Shown here: positions 61,066 to 61,113 of the stretch, in pieces
Layout: each line of letters begins with the position of its first letter
How positions within the stretch are numbered: position 1 is the stretch's first letter
Assembly (NCBI GenBank): GCA_964293815.1
Contig: CAXYYC010000013.1
Location: forward strand, 1-61,113
Origin: CTSOIL-112 sp964293815
GTDB lineage: Bacteria; Pseudomonadota; Gammaproteobacteria; Burkholderiales; Burkholderiaceae
Reading direction: 5' to 3'
DNA: 61,113 bases
Position numbers and translations under genes: made by a program
Notes under the pieces: generated by a model
Told to the model about the DNA's origin: nothing
Seen by the model: the letters and a program-made list of their open reading frames with translations, nothing else
Databases searched by the model: none

Positions 61066-61113
61066 TACCCCCTAAAAAAGCCAGCACCTAAAAGTAGAAC
61101 CCTTTAAACTAAC
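61066..61113. other. non-coding right end of the window
   Basis: The last 48 bases have no hisE start and do not form a clear terminator. The run CCCCCTAAAAAAGCC followed by AAAGTAGAACCC could be the edge of a repeated element, mirroring the IS-like left end. I cannot support this further. Confidence 0.2.

Overview
The window looks like the chromosome of a betaproteobacterium of medium G+C. The evidence is gene order: mlaFEDAC, an ABC exporter pair, a BolA-like gene, murA and hisGD...CB, with a marC gene between hisB and hisH, then hisHAFI. Adjacent metG and apbC point the same way. I cannot name the genus.

Layout. (1) 1-5280 is the edge of an integrated island. It holds an hsdR fragment abutting what looks like an insertion-sequence end, a four-gene minus-strand operon (hicA, hicB, a PP-loop ATPase of the PAPS-reductase type, an unknown gene), an 850 bp non-coding stretch packed with short hairpins, and a tyrosine integrase next to the 3' end of tRNA-Thr(UGU). 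(2) 5282-21800 is core: tRNA-Thr, metG, apbC, a DUF2946 protein, an IscR-like regulator, the cytochrome bd operon with both microproteins (cydP-cydA-cydB-cydX), a flavoprotein, a hydrolase, prfC, an FMN-binding protein, pyk, rhlE and a DUF2889 gene. (3) 22008-25289 is sucCD, but sucC continues in frame into a membrane anchor plus BON-like and OmpA-like domains. (4) 25414-34844 holds a TerC-like membrane protein, a baeRF3-like protein, pth-rplY-prs-tRNA-Gln, cysK, a methyltransferase, a RidA-family gene and comM. (5) 35118-42589 is the complete ATP synthase operon atpIBEFHAGDC, with an extra small lipoprotein gene between atpG and atpD. (6) 42743-61065 is mlaFEDAC, the ABC exporter, ibaG, murA and the histidine operon. 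The histidine operon carries two lower-G+C passengers: an orphan gene after hisG and a large GHKL-ATPase/nuclease gene between hisD and hisC. The window stops just after hisI, where hisE would be expected.

The most unusual items are the SucC-TM-BON-OmpA fusion, which would tie a TCA-cycle enzyme to the inner membrane and the cell wall; the GHKL-ATPase plus PD-(D/E)XK (Shedu-like) protein embedded in the his operon, a candidate single-gene defence system; the hicAB-linked PP-loop ATPase operon beside a structured non-coding region; and the cysteine-paired lipoprotein inside the atp operon. All functions are assigned by reading the sequence; no database search was run.
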